A stretch of 61,667 nt of DNA from UMGS1484 sp045593325 (GCA_045593325.1 JAZNWL010000046.1:1-61667); one strand, 5' to 3'. Counted from the stretch's first letter, positions 9,187 through 17,729 are shown. The notes: generated by a model from the letters alone, not told the origin. Numbers and translations are program-made.

Positions 9187-10056
9187 TTACCGAACAATCA
9201 AGGGCCAAACGTCGCCTATATATATTACCACACAATAGACAAAGGGAGCAACCAGTAAAATACTGTCAAAACGGTCCATCACGCCACCGTGACCCGGCAT
9301 AATATTGCCGAAATCTTTTACGCCGAACACCCGTTTAATGTGGGAAGCCGACAAATCTCCCAGGGTTCCCAAAAATGCGGTAACAAACCCCAACAGCATC
9401 ATAAAGGGAATATTTACTTCCGCCCCTGCAGAAACCCAGGGAAGTTGATAGATAAGGGACAGCAACACAACTCCTACCACGTTATACACAATCCCCCCGA
9501 TAAACCCTTCTACGGTTTTGTTGGGGCTGATGGTGGGTGCCAGTTTGTGTTTTCCAAGCATACGACCTGTGAAATAGGCGCCGGTATCCGCCAACCAGCA
9601 ACAGCAAAGAGCGGTAAAGAGCAAAAACATACCGTCCCGCTTTGCCATGCCAAAGGCAGAAGAAAGCCCCAGATCCCGCAGGCGAACCAAGGTGGAAAAG
9701 CCCACAGGAACAAGGGTTGACAACATAAACAGCAGCCCTACGTCTTTCAAACCGATGATATCGTGTTTGAAGATCATGTAGGCAAGGGTGGTTACCAAAT
9801 ATAAAAAGAAGATTCCTCCCACATAGGGTTGCAACAAAGGAACACAAAAGAAAGGAACCAATACAGCCCAAAGAACCCCTGCAATTACCAAGGGTTTGTG
9901 CTTTACGCATTTGGTAACCGAAAAAATTTCCAAAACAGCAAGGGCAGAAAGAACACTGACCATGCTGTTGAAGATATATTTATGCTCATCACTGACAAAA
10001 AGCACCGCCACCAACAAAGCCATTGCCACAGCGGCGCTGATAATTCTTGTTTTCAT
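9187..10056 (-). CDS. cdsA: phosphatidate cytidylyltransferase
   Basis: Makes CDP-diacylglycerol from phosphatidic acid and CTP at the membrane, the entry to phospholipid synthesis. The chain is mostly hydrophobic helices and ends with the signature region containing LGDLSASHIKR, GNIMPGHGGVMDR and D-S. The start at 10056 (MKTRIISAAV) follows GGAGG and lies just after the uppS stop; the longer frame from 10101 would overlap uppS. That gives 289 residues, in family range. Confidence 0.94.
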   Translation of the reverse strand: MKTRIISAAVAMALLVAVLFVSDEHKYIFNSMVSVLSALAVLEIFSVTKCVKHKPLVIAGVLWAVLVPFFCVPLLQPYVGGIFFLYLVTTLAYMIFKHDIIGLKDVGLLFMLSTLVPVGFSTLVRLRDLGLSSAFGMAKRDGMFLLFTALCCCWLADTGAYFTGRMLGKHKLAPTISPNKTVEGFIGGIVYNVVGVVLLSLIYQLPWVSAGAEVNIPFMMLLGFVTAFLGTLGDLSASHIKRVFGVKDFGNIMPGHGGVMDRFDSILLVAPFVYCVVIYIGDVWPLIVR

Positions 10057-10061
10057 TTGTT

Positions 10062-10790
10062 TTAAATGCCTCCAAATCGGCGATTCCGTTTGGAATACCA
10101 CAAAAGCGCAGCATCCAATTCTTTTTGATTAAAATCCGGCCACAGGGTATCGCAAAAGTAGAATTCCCCGTAAGCACATTGCCACAACAAAAAGTTGGAC
10201 AATCGTTGTTCCCCGCCGGGACGAATCATCAAATCCACGTCTAAAGGTTGATACAATCCCTCCGAAATATCGTCCACGGTAATGTCTGAAGGGTCGCGTT
10301 TTCCCTCTTTAATTTCTTCCCCCAGGGCTTGAAACCGATGCAACAATTCATCCCGTCCCCCGTAATTGATGGCAAGGTGAACTGTCAGCCCGGTAAACCC
10401 GGCGGAAGCCTCTTCGGCTTCTTTCATCAGCTGTCGCAGTTCATCACTTAAAGGGGAAGAATCCCCCACAAAGTGAATTTTGATTTTTTCTTTTTGAAAT
10501 TGAGCGGCACGCCCCAGATACTCTTTAAAAATATTCATCAGGGTGTCCACTTCTTCCTTGGGTCGTTTCCAGTTTTCGGTGGAAAAGGCGTAAAAAGTCA
10601 TGTGTTCCACGCCCAAGGAATTGGCATAACGGCAGATATCCTCAAAGGTTTTGGCACCTACAGAATGACCTGCTGTTCGGGGAAGCCCCCTCCGTTTTGC
10701 CCAACGGCCGTTGCCGTCCATAATAATCCCAATATGACGAGGCAATACCATTGGTATTGCCTTCGTCTTTTTCTTATTCAAACCAAACAT
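10062..10790 (-). CDS. uppS: isoprenyl transferase (undecaprenyl diphosphate synthase family)
   Basis: cis-Prenyltransferase that makes the undecaprenyl carrier for cell-wall synthesis. The 242-residue protein has HIGIIMDGNGRWAKRRG with the catalytic Asp near the N terminus, FSTENWKRP, and near the C terminus DLMIRPGGEQRLSNFLLWQ (family consensus DLxIRTxGExRxSNFLLWQ). Its ATG overlaps the frr stop codon in a TAATG junction, so the two are probably translationally coupled. Confidence 0.97.
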   Translation of the reverse strand: MFGLNKKKTKAIPMVLPRHIGIIMDGNGRWAKRRGLPRTAGHSVGAKTFEDICRYANSLGVEHMTFYAFSTENWKRPKEEVDTLMNIFKEYLGRAAQFQKEKIKIHFVGDSSPLSDELRQLMKEAEEASAGFTGLTVHLAINYGGRDELLHRFQALGEEIKEGKRDPSDITVDDISEGLYQPLDVDLMIRPGGEQRLSNFLLWQCAYGEFYFCDTLWPDFNQKELDAALLWYSKRNRRFGGI

Positions 10791-11344
10791 TAGATTTCGG
10801 AGATTTCTTTGGATTTTGCAGCAGCGGCATCATCAGCCAGTTTGCAATATTTATCGGTAAGTTTTTGAATATCGGTTTCGGAAGATTTCAAATCATCTTC
10901 GGTGATTTCACCGTTTTTCTTCATGGCTTTGTATTTATCGATCGCATCCCGACGAATGGAGCGAATGGCAACTTTACCGTCTTCGCAAACTTTGGCAACT
11001 TCTTTTGCCAATTCACGACGACGTTCTTCGTTGAGTTGAGGGAACACCAGACGGATGATACGACCGTCGTTAGAGGGGTTGATACCCAAATCGGAAGCTT
11101 GAATGGCTTTTTCAATGGATTGCAAAGTAGAAGTATCGTAGGGTTGAATTTGCAACATTCTGGCTTCAGGAACCGAAATGGCAGCCATTTGGTTGATGGG
11201 AGTTTGGGTGCCGTAATAATCTACGGTGATACGATCCAGCACGCTGGCGCTGGCACGACCTGCGCGAATGGCTTTGAATTCATTTTCCATTGAAACGATG
11301 GTTTTTTGCATTTTTTCTTCGGCTTTAGTATAAAGTTGATCCAT
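10790..11344 (-). CDS. frr: ribosome recycling factor
   Basis: Releases ribosomes from mRNA after termination, together with EF-G. It has 184 residues, the exact family size. It begins with helical coiled-coil sequence (AEEKMQKTIVSMENEFKAIRAGRA) and contains the conserved VDYYGTQTPINQMA and INPSNDGRIIRLVFPQLNEERRREL segments in shortened form here. It follows pyrH by 38 bases, the standard pyrH-frr pairing, although rpsB and tsf are not upstream as they often are. Confidence 0.97.
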   Translation of the reverse strand: MDQLYTKAEEKMQKTIVSMENEFKAIRAGRASASVLDRITVDYYGTQTPINQMAAISVPEARMLQIQPYDTSTLQSIEKAIQASDLGINPSNDGRIIRLVFPQLNEERRRELAKEVAKVCEDGKVAIRSIRRDAIDKYKAMKKNGEITEDDLKSSETDIQKLTDKYCKLADDAAAAKSKEISEI

Positions 11345-11382
11345 GGTAAATTACCTCCGCAATAAATTATAAATTAATAAAA

Positions 11383-12093
11383 TTATCGAACCACCGTACC
11401 CACTTCTTCACCCATGGCGGCACGGTAAATGTTTTCAGGGTCAGACAAATTGAACACCAGAATGGGCAAATCGTTATCCTGGCACAAAGCAGCAGCAGTC
11501 ATATCCATAACCGAAAGCCGTTTATTGAGAACTTCAGCATAAGTAAGTTCCGAATACATTTTGGCATTGGGGTTAGTTTTGGGGTCGCTGTCATAAACGC
11601 CGTCCACATTGGTGGCTTTGAAAATAATGTCAGCATTGATTTCAGCCGCCCGCAAAGAAGCCCCGGTATCGGTGGAGAAATAAGGGTTCCCGGTTCCGCA
11701 ACCGAAAACAACTACTCTGCCCTTTTCCAGATGACGAATGGCTTTTGCCTGAATGTAGGGTTCGGCAACCCGTTGCATTTCAATGGCGGTTTGCACCCGG
11801 GGAACAGCACCTGCTTGTTCCAGGCCGTCTGCCAAAGCCATGCAGTTGATAACCGTTGCCAACATACCCATATGGTCTGCACGGGTACGGTCCATCTTAC
11901 CACTGCTGCGGCCACGCCAGAAGTTCCCGCCGCCAACAACAATGGCAACCTGAACCCCTGCATCCACGCATTTTTTAATGGATTTGCAAACGGTTAAAAC
12001 TTTATCGAAATCCAAACCGGTTTTTTGTTCACCGGCCAAAACTTCGCCACTCAACTTTAATAATATTCTGTGGTACTTGGGATTTTTGCTCAT
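11383..12093 (-). CDS. pyrH: UMP kinase
   Basis: Phosphorylates UMP to UDP; hexameric amino-acid-kinase fold. The 236-residue protein has the phosphate-binding KLSGE near the N terminus, VVGGGNFWRGR, and DHMGMLATVINCMALAD. The start has AGGAGG eight bases upstream. It is the promoter-proximal gene of the minus-strand operon. Confidence 0.97.
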   Translation of the reverse strand: MSKNPKYHRILLKLSGEVLAGEQKTGLDFDKVLTVCKSIKKCVDAGVQVAIVVGGGNFWRGRSSGKMDRTRADHMGMLATVINCMALADGLEQAGAVPRVQTAIEMQRVAEPYIQAKAIRHLEKGRVVVFGCGTGNPYFSTDTGASLRAAEINADIIFKATNVDGVYDSDPKTNPNAKMYSELTYAEVLNKRLSVMDMTAAALCQDNDLPILVFNLSDPENIYRAAMGEEVGTVVR

Positions 12094-12147
12094 CCCTCAC
12101 GCCTCCTTAAATTTACTGAAGTACATACAAGGTCCATCTTCCTACCT

Positions 12148-12176
12148 ATTGTACCTTATTTGAGAGAAATTGTAAA
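12148..12176 (-). promoter_or_regulatory. promoter of the pyrH operon
   Basis: On the minus strand TTTACA (12171-12176) and TACAAT (12148-12153) are 17 bases apart, about 55 bases ahead of the pyrH start. No other promoter of this quality lies between here and the start codon. Confidence 0.6.
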
Positions 12177-12285
12177 GAAAAATTCCAATTTTCCCGGGAA
12201 AAATATTTCAAATCCTGTCTTCTCCCCACAAAATGTATAGTTTTTCAAAAGGTTCGCATACTAACGGGGAAAGGAGTTGAAAAAA

Positions 12286-12471
12286 ATGAATAACAAAAAC
12301 AACACCAACAGTCAGAACAGCACCAATAATAAAAACAACAGAAACAATATGCAAGGTACCACTCAGGCCATTGTTACCCCCGACAGCCGCGACAATGCCA
12401 CCAACCGTGCCGTTCCCAACGACACCCATGTAAAAGAAGCCAAAGATTTTGTTGACCAAAACAAGAAATAA
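12286..12471 (+). CDS. small asparagine-rich protein of unknown function
   Basis: A 61-residue protein, very rich in Asn in its first half (MNNKNNTNSQN...), ending in a charged segment, VKEAKDFVDQNKK. I chose the ATG at 12286 because AAGGAG lies nine bases upstream; a TTG at 12277 abuts that site. It has its own terminator right after the stop, so it is a one-gene unit. No membrane segment or signal peptide is visible. The composition recalls small spore or stress proteins of Clostridia, but I do not recognise the family. Confidence 0.7.
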   Translation: MNNKNNTNSQNSTNNKNNRNNMQGTTQAIVTPDSRDNATNRAVPNDTHVKEAKDFVDQNKK

Positions 12472-12482
12472 TTTTTTTCTGT

Positions 12483-12647
12483 TCAATAAACAAGGGCTGT
12501 AATGATACAGCCCTTGTTTTTCTGAAATCCCGCTTTTTCCATTTGCTCTTTTGACCTGGCAAACCCAAAAACACATAAAACAACGCAAACAATAATGATG
12601 GCAGTTATGCCAAACCCGTAGAAAAAATTCCGCCAGAACCCCTTCAT
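12483..12647 (-). CDS. possible small single-pass membrane protein
   Basis: A 54-residue frame starting MKGFWRNFFYGFGITAI, with one strongly hydrophobic segment (about residues 12-30) and a basic/polar tail. A G-rich AGGGGG site lies ahead of the ATG. Its last codons coincide with the terminator hairpin of the opposite gene, which is unusual and lowers confidence. It is not part of any recognised family. Confidence 0.4.
   Translation of the reverse strand: MKGFWRNFFYGFGITAIIIVCVVLCVFGFARSKEQMEKAGFQKNKGCIITALVY
12488..12521 (+). terminator. terminator of the Asn-rich small gene
   Basis: AAACAAGGGCTGT pairs with ACAGCCCTTGTTT across a six-base loop, followed by Ts on the plus strand. Confidence 0.85.
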
Positions 12648-12699
12648 TCTTCCGCCCCCTTTTCTTCATAGATTCCCCTGAAAACAGGAAAATATACTA

Positions 12700-12728
12700 T
12701 TGTTTTTACAGGGGCATTATGATATACT
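12700..12728 (+). promoter_or_regulatory. promoter of the corrinoid-activator/murT-gatD operon
   Basis: TTGTTT (12700-12705) and TATACT (12723-12728) are spaced by 17 bases, about 28 bases ahead of the ATG at 12757. Confidence 0.5.
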
Positions 12729-12756
12729 TATTTGGAATAGGCAAGGAGTTTTGAGT

Positions 12757-14262
12757 ATGGCGAAAATAACAGTACATAGCAACGAAACCGAATATTCCTG
12801 CTACACCCTGCCGGGAGAAACCATTCACGGGGCGCTGGTGCGAAAAGGCATCGCCCTTCATGCTCCCTGCGGCGGGCATCACCTTTGTAAAAAATGCAAG
12901 GTGAAGGTAATCGGGAAGTGTTCCCTGCCCGGGGCGGGTGAAACGGAATTTTTGTCAGATGAAGAACTGTTGTCAAAGGTTCGTTTTGCCTGTATGACCG
13001 TTCCTTTTGAGGATTGCGACGTATACCTTTCTTCCGATTCTTTGGGAACGGTGGAACAAGCCCCCACCCTTTTACCTACTCAAAAGAAAAAAGGATACCT
13101 TTGCGGTATTGATATTGGAACCACCACGGTGGTGGTCTACTTATACCGAGGGGCTGACGGGCAATGTTTGGGAACCTTGTCGGAACAAAACAAACAGGCC
13201 GCTTTCGGGGATGACGTTATCAGCCGGATCCAGGCAGTGCAAACCCTGAACGCATTACCCTTATTGCAACAATCCGTCACCCGTCAAATCAGCAAAATGA
13301 TCGATGCATTGTGTGAAAAAGCAGGAATCACTCCTGACCAAATCTCCTTTTGCACCGTTGCCGCCAACACCACCATGTTGCACCTGCTAACGGGGCTGAA
13401 CCCTACCCCTTTGGCGGTGGCGCCCTTTACTCCTGTTTCCTTATTCGGCACCATGTATCGGGGGGAACAACTGAACCTGCCCCTTACGTGTGACGTTTAC
13501 TGTATTCCCTGCATTTCGGCTTACGTTGGAGGAGATATCACCGCCGGTATTGCCGCATGCAATATGGATATTCAAAATAAAACCACGTTGCTTATCGACG
13601 TGGGAACCAACGGAGAAATGGCAATCAAGAAGAAAGATTGTGACACCATTTACACCTTAGCCACCGCCGCAGGCCCTGCCTTTGAGGGGGCGCACATCAC
13701 CCATGGGGTGGGCGGTATCGAGGGTGCCATTTGTTCCCTGACGAAGGGAACTATCCAAACCATTAACGATAAGCCCCCTGTGGGCATTTGCGGTTCGGGT
13801 TTGTTGGATGCCGTTGCTATGATGGTCAATGAAGGTATCCTGGAAGAAAGCGGATATTTAGAGGAAGACTATCCTTTGACTCCCGACGGCACCATTGTCA
13901 TCACTCCCAAAGATATCCGGGAGATTCAGCTGGCAAAATCCGCCATTTGTTCAGGTGTTATCCGTTTAATGGAACTGGCCCGGGTTTCTCCCGAGGAGAT
14001 TGATGAAGTATACTTTGCCGGGGGCTTTGGAACCCATTTGAGCCCCCAAAGTGCCGCCGCCATCGGTTTGATTCCCCCGTCCCTGGCAGAAAAATGCAAA
14101 GGGGTTGGCAACACCGCAGGCCTTGGAGCGGTGAGAGCCGCTTTGGACGATACTTTTTTGGAACGGCTGGAACAGTTGCCAAACCAGGTTGCTTATTTTG
14201 AACTTTCGGGGGACGCCCGTTTTAATGAATTGTTTATGGAAAATATGATTTTTGAAGGATAG
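12757..14262 (+). CDS. ASKHA-domain ferredoxin protein, corrinoid-activation (RACo) type
   Basis: Reductive activators of corrinoid proteins return Co(II) to Co(I) with an N-terminal [2Fe-2S] ferredoxin and a C-terminal actin-like ATPase. Here residues 1-85 carry the cluster cysteines (APCGGHHLCKKC and a later FACM). The ASKHA domain starts with GIDIGTTTVVVYLY, and further phosphate-binding glycines appear in LIDVGTNGEMA and FAGGFGTHLSPQ. The start at 12757 follows AAGGAG; the frame extends upstream to 12700 but without a site. No methyltransferase or corrinoid protein is nearby, so the substrate is unknown. It leads a four-gene plus-strand run with yhaM-like, murT and gatD. Confidence 0.85.
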   Translation: MAKITVHSNETEYSCYTLPGETIHGALVRKGIALHAPCGGHHLCKKCKVKVIGKCSLPGAGETEFLSDEELLSKVRFACMTVPFEDCDVYLSSDSLGTVEQAPTLLPTQKKKGYLCGIDIGTTTVVVYLYRGADGQCLGTLSEQNKQAAFGDDVISRIQAVQTLNALPLLQQSVTRQISKMIDALCEKAGITPDQISFCTVAANTTMLHLLTGLNPTPLAVAPFTPVSLFGTMYRGEQLNLPLTCDVYCIPCISAYVGGDITAGIAACNMDIQNKTTLLIDVGTNGEMAIKKKDCDTIYTLATAAGPAFEGAHITHGVGGIEGAICSLTKGTIQTINDKPPVGICGSGLLDAVAMMVNEGILEESGYLEEDYPLTPDGTIVITPKDIREIQLAKSAICSGVIRLMELARVSPEEIDEVYFAGGFGTHLSPQSAAAIGLIPPSLAEKCKGVGNTAGLGAVRAALDDTFLERLEQLPNQVAYFELSGDARFNELFMENMIFEG

Positions 14263-14273
14263 GAGAAGATACC

Positions 14274-15248
14274 ATGAAAACCATGTTAGAACAAAACGCC
14301 AACGGCAAGGTTGCCACAGGCTTTATGTTGATAAAAAGTTGCGACAAAAAACTGTCTGCTAAAAAATCCCCGTATCTGGATTTGATTCTTTCGGATAAAG
14401 GGGGCGAAATCTCGGCAAAACTCTGGGATTATTCTCCCGACCGCCACGGTGAATACGGCAACGGTGATATTATTAAAGTACAAGGCACCATTGACGTTTG
14501 GAACGGCTCTCCCCAACTGCGGATCGAACGGATCCGCCCCAAAATGGGAACCGACGATATCACCATGGACGACCTGGTTGCCAGCGCACCCTTTCGTTCG
14601 GAAGATATGCTTGCCGAAATCCGCAAAACCGTGGATGGTTTTGAAAACCCAAACGTTGCTAAATTGGTAAATTATTTAATTGACAAAGCAGGCAACGGTT
14701 TTTTGGTAAATTCCGCCGCCTTGCGGATGCACCATGCCATGCGGGGCGGTTTGATTTATCATACCTACTCCATGATGAAAGCCGCCAAAGCCTTGTGCAA
14801 AGTATATCCCTTCTTAAATAAGGATTTGGTGCTGGGCGGTATTATTATCCACGACCTGGGCAAATGCAAAGAAATTCAATTCGCCGATACCGGCCTTGCG
14901 GTGGAATACACCCCCAAGGGAAATATGACCGGCCACCTGGTGGGGGGCGCCATTGACATTGCCCTTGCCGCCAAAGAATTGAATATAGATGATGAATGTG
15001 TTACCCTGCTTCAACATATTGTTCTTTCTCACCACGGAATTCCCGAATTCGGCAGTCCCGTTCCCCCCATGTTCCCCGAAGCCCAAGTGGTTTCCACCAT
15101 TGACAAATTGGATGCCGAATTGTTTGAAATGCTTTCTGCCATGAGCGGTGTGGACGTGGGCGCCACCACCTCCAAAGTTTGGGGATTGGACCGCAAACTC
15201 TACCGCCACAGTGAAGATACCGAATATCGGTTAAACGGGGAGGACTAA
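14274..15248 (+). CDS. YhaM-like 3'-5' exoribonuclease (OB-fold plus HD domain)
   Basis: A 324-residue protein with an N-terminal OB-type nucleic-acid-binding domain (about 15-95) and an HD phosphohydrolase domain. The HD metal ligands are seen in HHAMRGGLIYHT and IIHDLGKCKE, followed by QHIVLSHHG. This matches YhaM/CbfA exonucleases, which trim RNA and single-stranded DNA ends. AGGAGA precedes the ATG. It is 11 bases after the activator gene and 2 bases before murT. Confidence 0.88.
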   Translation: MKTMLEQNANGKVATGFMLIKSCDKKLSAKKSPYLDLILSDKGGEISAKLWDYSPDRHGEYGNGDIIKVQGTIDVWNGSPQLRIERIRPKMGTDDITMDDLVASAPFRSEDMLAEIRKTVDGFENPNVAKLVNYLIDKAGNGFLVNSAALRMHHAMRGGLIYHTYSMMKAAKALCKVYPFLNKDLVLGGIIIHDLGKCKEIQFADTGLAVEYTPKGNMTGHLVGGAIDIALAAKELNIDDECVTLLQHIVLSHHGIPEFGSPVPPMFPEAQVVSTIDKLDAELFEMLSAMSGVDVGATTSKVWGLDRKLYRHSEDTEYRLNGED

Positions 15249-15250
15249 CT

Positions 15251-16633
15251 ATGGGTACCTTACGATTTTTCATTGCTCTTTGGGCAGGGAAAGCCGCTAT
15301 GGTGGCTCTGAAACTGTTAAAGCGCAATGCCACCCATTATCCCGGGGTTATTGCCGCAAAACTTTGCCCTGATTTTTTACAACGGTTACAAAAACCAAAA
15401 ACCATTATTGGGGTGACGGGAACCAACGGCAAAACCACCGTTGCCAACTTAGTTACCGACCTGTTGACCCACCAAGGTCAAAAGGTGCTTTCCAACCGTT
15501 TGGGTGGGAATATTTTAGGGGGCATTACCACCGTTCTCATTCGCGGGGTATCCCTGTTTGGCAAAAGCCAATACCCCATGGCGGTGCTGGAGATGGACGA
15601 GCGTTCTTCCCGCCTGGTTCTGCCCTACGTGCAACCCGATTATCTGGTTTGCACCAACCTGTTCCGTGACTCTTTTAAACGGAATGCCCATTCGGAATAT
15701 ATTCAAAATATTTTGCGTAACGGCATCCCAGCCAAAACCAAACTGATTTTAAACGGTGACGATCTGATTGCCTGCGGCTTAAAAAAAGAAAATGAAGCCT
15801 TCTATTTCGGGGTGGCACCCTTGGCGGGTGAACGGCAGATTCACGATAACATCATTAAAGACGTAGTAACCTGCCCCCAATGCGACCATACCCTGATTTA
15901 TGATTTTTGCCGATACAATCACGTGGGACAGGTTCATTGCCCTAACTGCGGATTGACCTCTCCCTCACGGGACGTGCAAACCCTGGCAGTGGACACGGAA
16001 TACAACACCATGACCGTTCAAATCAGGGAAACCCAACACACCTTTCCCCTGCCCGGTGAAAATATTACCGATATTTACAACACCACCGCCGCCATTGCAT
16101 TGCTTACCTATTTGGGGCAAGCTCCCGAAACCATTGAGGAATCTCTGCAGGTTTGCGGCATTGTAAAAAGCCGTTTTGATTGCACCTGGGTTGGAAACAA
16201 GCAAGTGATCATGAACCTGGCAAAAGGGCAAAACCCCATTGCCTGCTCTCGGGTATTTGATTTTATCCGCTCCACCAAGGGCAAAAAATCGGTACTGATT
16301 TTGGTGGACGATATGGGAGACGCCTCTCATTCCTCGGAAAATGTTGCCTGGATACACGAAGCGGATTTTGAATTTTTAAACCAGGAGGATATTGCACAAA
16401 TTGTGGTTGGCGGGGTTCGCAGTCAAGACTTCCGGGTGCGGTTATTATTGGCAGGGGTATCTGCCGAAAAAATTGAAACCTTCCCCAAAGAAGTGGAAGC
16501 CGCCGATCTTGTAAAATTTGACGACGTGGAAAAAATCTTCATTCTTTACGACGTTTACACCATCCACCTGGCAAAGGGTGCCAAAGCCCGTTTGATAAAA
16601 CGCATGGAAGGAGGCAACGGCAATGACCATTGA
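15251..16633 (+). CDS. murT: MurT-like Mur ligase (lipid II isoglutaminyl synthase, ligase subunit)
   Basis: MurT activates the D-Glu alpha-carboxyl of lipid II with ATP; GatD supplies ammonia. The P-loop is GVTGTNGKTT, and a four-cysteine zinc ribbon, CPQC...CPNC, is present as in known MurT. The C-terminal domain has VDDMGDASHSSENVAWIHEADFE-like sequence (about 352-374). In the family this motif is closer to ND-x-x-A-D-G-x-D-x-S-W-I-W-D-x-D-F, and a MurT Asp (Asp349 in Staphylococcus aureus, from memory) completes the amidotransferase triad. Here the segment reads A-W-I-H-E, so the acidic residue is probably Glu or displaced; I could not align it. The gene overlaps gatD by 11 bases. Confidence 0.88.
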   Translation: MGTLRFFIALWAGKAAMVALKLLKRNATHYPGVIAAKLCPDFLQRLQKPKTIIGVTGTNGKTTVANLVTDLLTHQGQKVLSNRLGGNILGGITTVLIRGVSLFGKSQYPMAVLEMDERSSRLVLPYVQPDYLVCTNLFRDSFKRNAHSEYIQNILRNGIPAKTKLILNGDDLIACGLKKENEAFYFGVAPLAGERQIHDNIIKDVVTCPQCDHTLIYDFCRYNHVGQVHCPNCGLTSPSRDVQTLAVDTEYNTMTVQIRETQHTFPLPGENITDIYNTTAAIALLTYLGQAPETIEESLQVCGIVKSRFDCTWVGNKQVIMNLAKGQNPIACSRVFDFIRSTKGKKSVLILVDDMGDASHSSENVAWIHEADFEFLNQEDIAQIVVGGVRSQDFRVRLLLAGVSAEKIETFPKEVEAADLVKFDDVEKIFILYDVYTIHLAKGAKARLIKRMEGGNGNDH

Positions 16634-17324
16634 GATTTTGTATCCTGAATTTTGCAACCTGTTTGGGGACAGCGGCAACGTTCGTTTTTTAAAACAATGC
16701 TTGCCCGATGCCACCTTTGTGGAAACCCCTATTACTAAAGAACCTGCCTTTGCTACTGAAGACGTTGATCTGATTTACATGGGTCCCATGAGCGAAAGAG
16801 CCCAAATCAAAGTGATTCAGGCATTGACCCCTTACAAAGAACGGTTACAGGCTTTGATGGAACAAGACCTTCCCATGCTGTTCATCGGCAATGCCTGTGA
16901 AGTGCTGTGCGAAACCATTGAAACCCCTGCTGACCCTGTTCACGGTCTTGGCATTTTACCCTACACCGCCAAGCAGGAAATGATCAAGCGATACAACGGA
17001 CTGACCATGGGTACCTTTGAAGATATGACCGTTTTAGGATTTCGCAGTCAATTTACCTTTGGTTACGGCAACAATGAAAATTGCGCTTTCTTAAAGGTCA
17101 TTCGTGGTGCAGGGCTGAACCCTGAAAGCCAATATGAGGGTTTCCGCCTTCACAACTGCATTGCCACCTACCTGTTGGGTCCCATTTTGGTGGTGAACCC
17201 CCAATTTACCCATTGGCTGTTTGGGGTAATGGGATGCGACCGCCCCCTACCCTTTGAAGATGAATTAGTAAAAGCATATGACATTCGATTAAAAGAATTC
17301 GAAAATCCAAAAGTAGATTTCTAA
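16623..17324 (+). CDS. gatD: GatD-like class I amidotransferase subunit with catalytic residues replaced
   Basis: The 233-residue protein aligns by eye with GatD over its whole length: GDSGNVRFLKQ near the start, FGYGNN in the middle, and TYLLGPIL near the end. The nucleophile elbow is altered: GatD normally has I-C-G-G-Y-Q-F-L-G, but here I88-G89-N-A-C-E-V-L-C, so the Cys position is Gly89. The catalytic His, normally in T-Y-L-H-G-P, is Leu185. Cys92 is nearby, but the elbow glycines are lost. The codons are clear and the frame is intact. The role may be structural support of MurT, using free ammonia or another donor; this is inference. It shares the murT operon, and a repeat element follows. 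Confidence 0.82.
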   Translation: MTIEILYPEFCNLFGDSGNVRFLKQCLPDATFVETPITKEPAFATEDVDLIYMGPMSERAQIKVIQALTPYKERLQALMEQDLPMLFIGNACEVLCETIETPADPVHGLGILPYTAKQEMIKRYNGLTMGTFEDMTVLGFRSQFTFGYGNNENCAFLKVIRGAGLNPESQYEGFRLHNCIATYLLGPILVVNPQFTHWLFGVMGCDRPLPFEDELVKAYDIRLKEFENPKVDF

Positions 17325-17328
17325 AGGT

Positions 17329-17627
17329 AACATCCGCGAAATTTCCGCGGATGTTCAGACTGTCAAAAAAGTCACAGGAACATAGGCGCTTTATCACCAA
17401 TAAAACAAATGGGAACCCAAAAAGAAAAATAAATCAAAGGAAAAATGGGGAGAATATCGAATACTCCACATTTTTGCGCCTATTTGTCATTTTTTCGGCA
17501 CTGGAAGTACACTCGTACATCTACCGTGGCGAAGAAAATGCCATCCTGCACCTTTTTTGAAAGTCTGGCAGTTTGTCAAAAAAGGTTTTTTGACAAACTG
17601 AACATCCGCGGAATTTCCGCGGATGTT
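17329..17627 (-). repeat. intergenic repeat element, copy A (inverted)
   Basis: The core (17357-17566, 210 bp) has imperfect 22-base terminal inverted repeats (17357-17378 and 17545-17566; outer end AGACTGTC / AGACTTTC). An extra hairpin, CAGTTTGTCAAAAAA with its exact complement, lies at 17569-17600. The whole is flanked by two near-identical palindromes built on AACATCCGCG...CGCGGATGTT, at 17329-17355 and 17601-17627. Related cores are at 23481-23691 and 44075-44383. It lies between gatD and the perR promoter and contains no convincing gene. The outer palindromes may act as the gatD terminator. Confidence 0.8.
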
Positions 17628-17657
17628 ATATTTTTTAAAAAATTTTTAAAAAACCTC

Positions 17658-17685
17658 TTGACAAATGCGAAAATACCAGTATAAT
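17658..17685 (+). promoter_or_regulatory. promoter of the perR-rubrerythrin operon
   Basis: TTGACA at 17658-17663 and TATAAT at 17680-17685, both perfect hexamers with a 16-base spacer. Confidence 0.8.
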
Positions 17686-17688
17686 AAT

Positions 17689-17707
17689 AACAGTAATCAT
17701 TACTGTT
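17689..17707 (+). promoter_or_regulatory. palindromic Fur/PerR-type operator
   Basis: AACAGTAAT-C-ATTACTGTT is a perfect inverted repeat with nine-base arms, starting three bases after the -10 and covering the expected transcription start. Its position ahead of a Fur-family gene implies autoregulation. Confidence 0.6.
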
Positions 17708-17729
17708 TAGCAAAAGAGAGGTCGATACT

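Noticed and set aside
12208..12669. A 153-codon minus-strand frame
   Set aside because: It runs through the terminator and opposite the Asn-rich gene; only the 54-residue frame in another phase has a site and a sensible composition.
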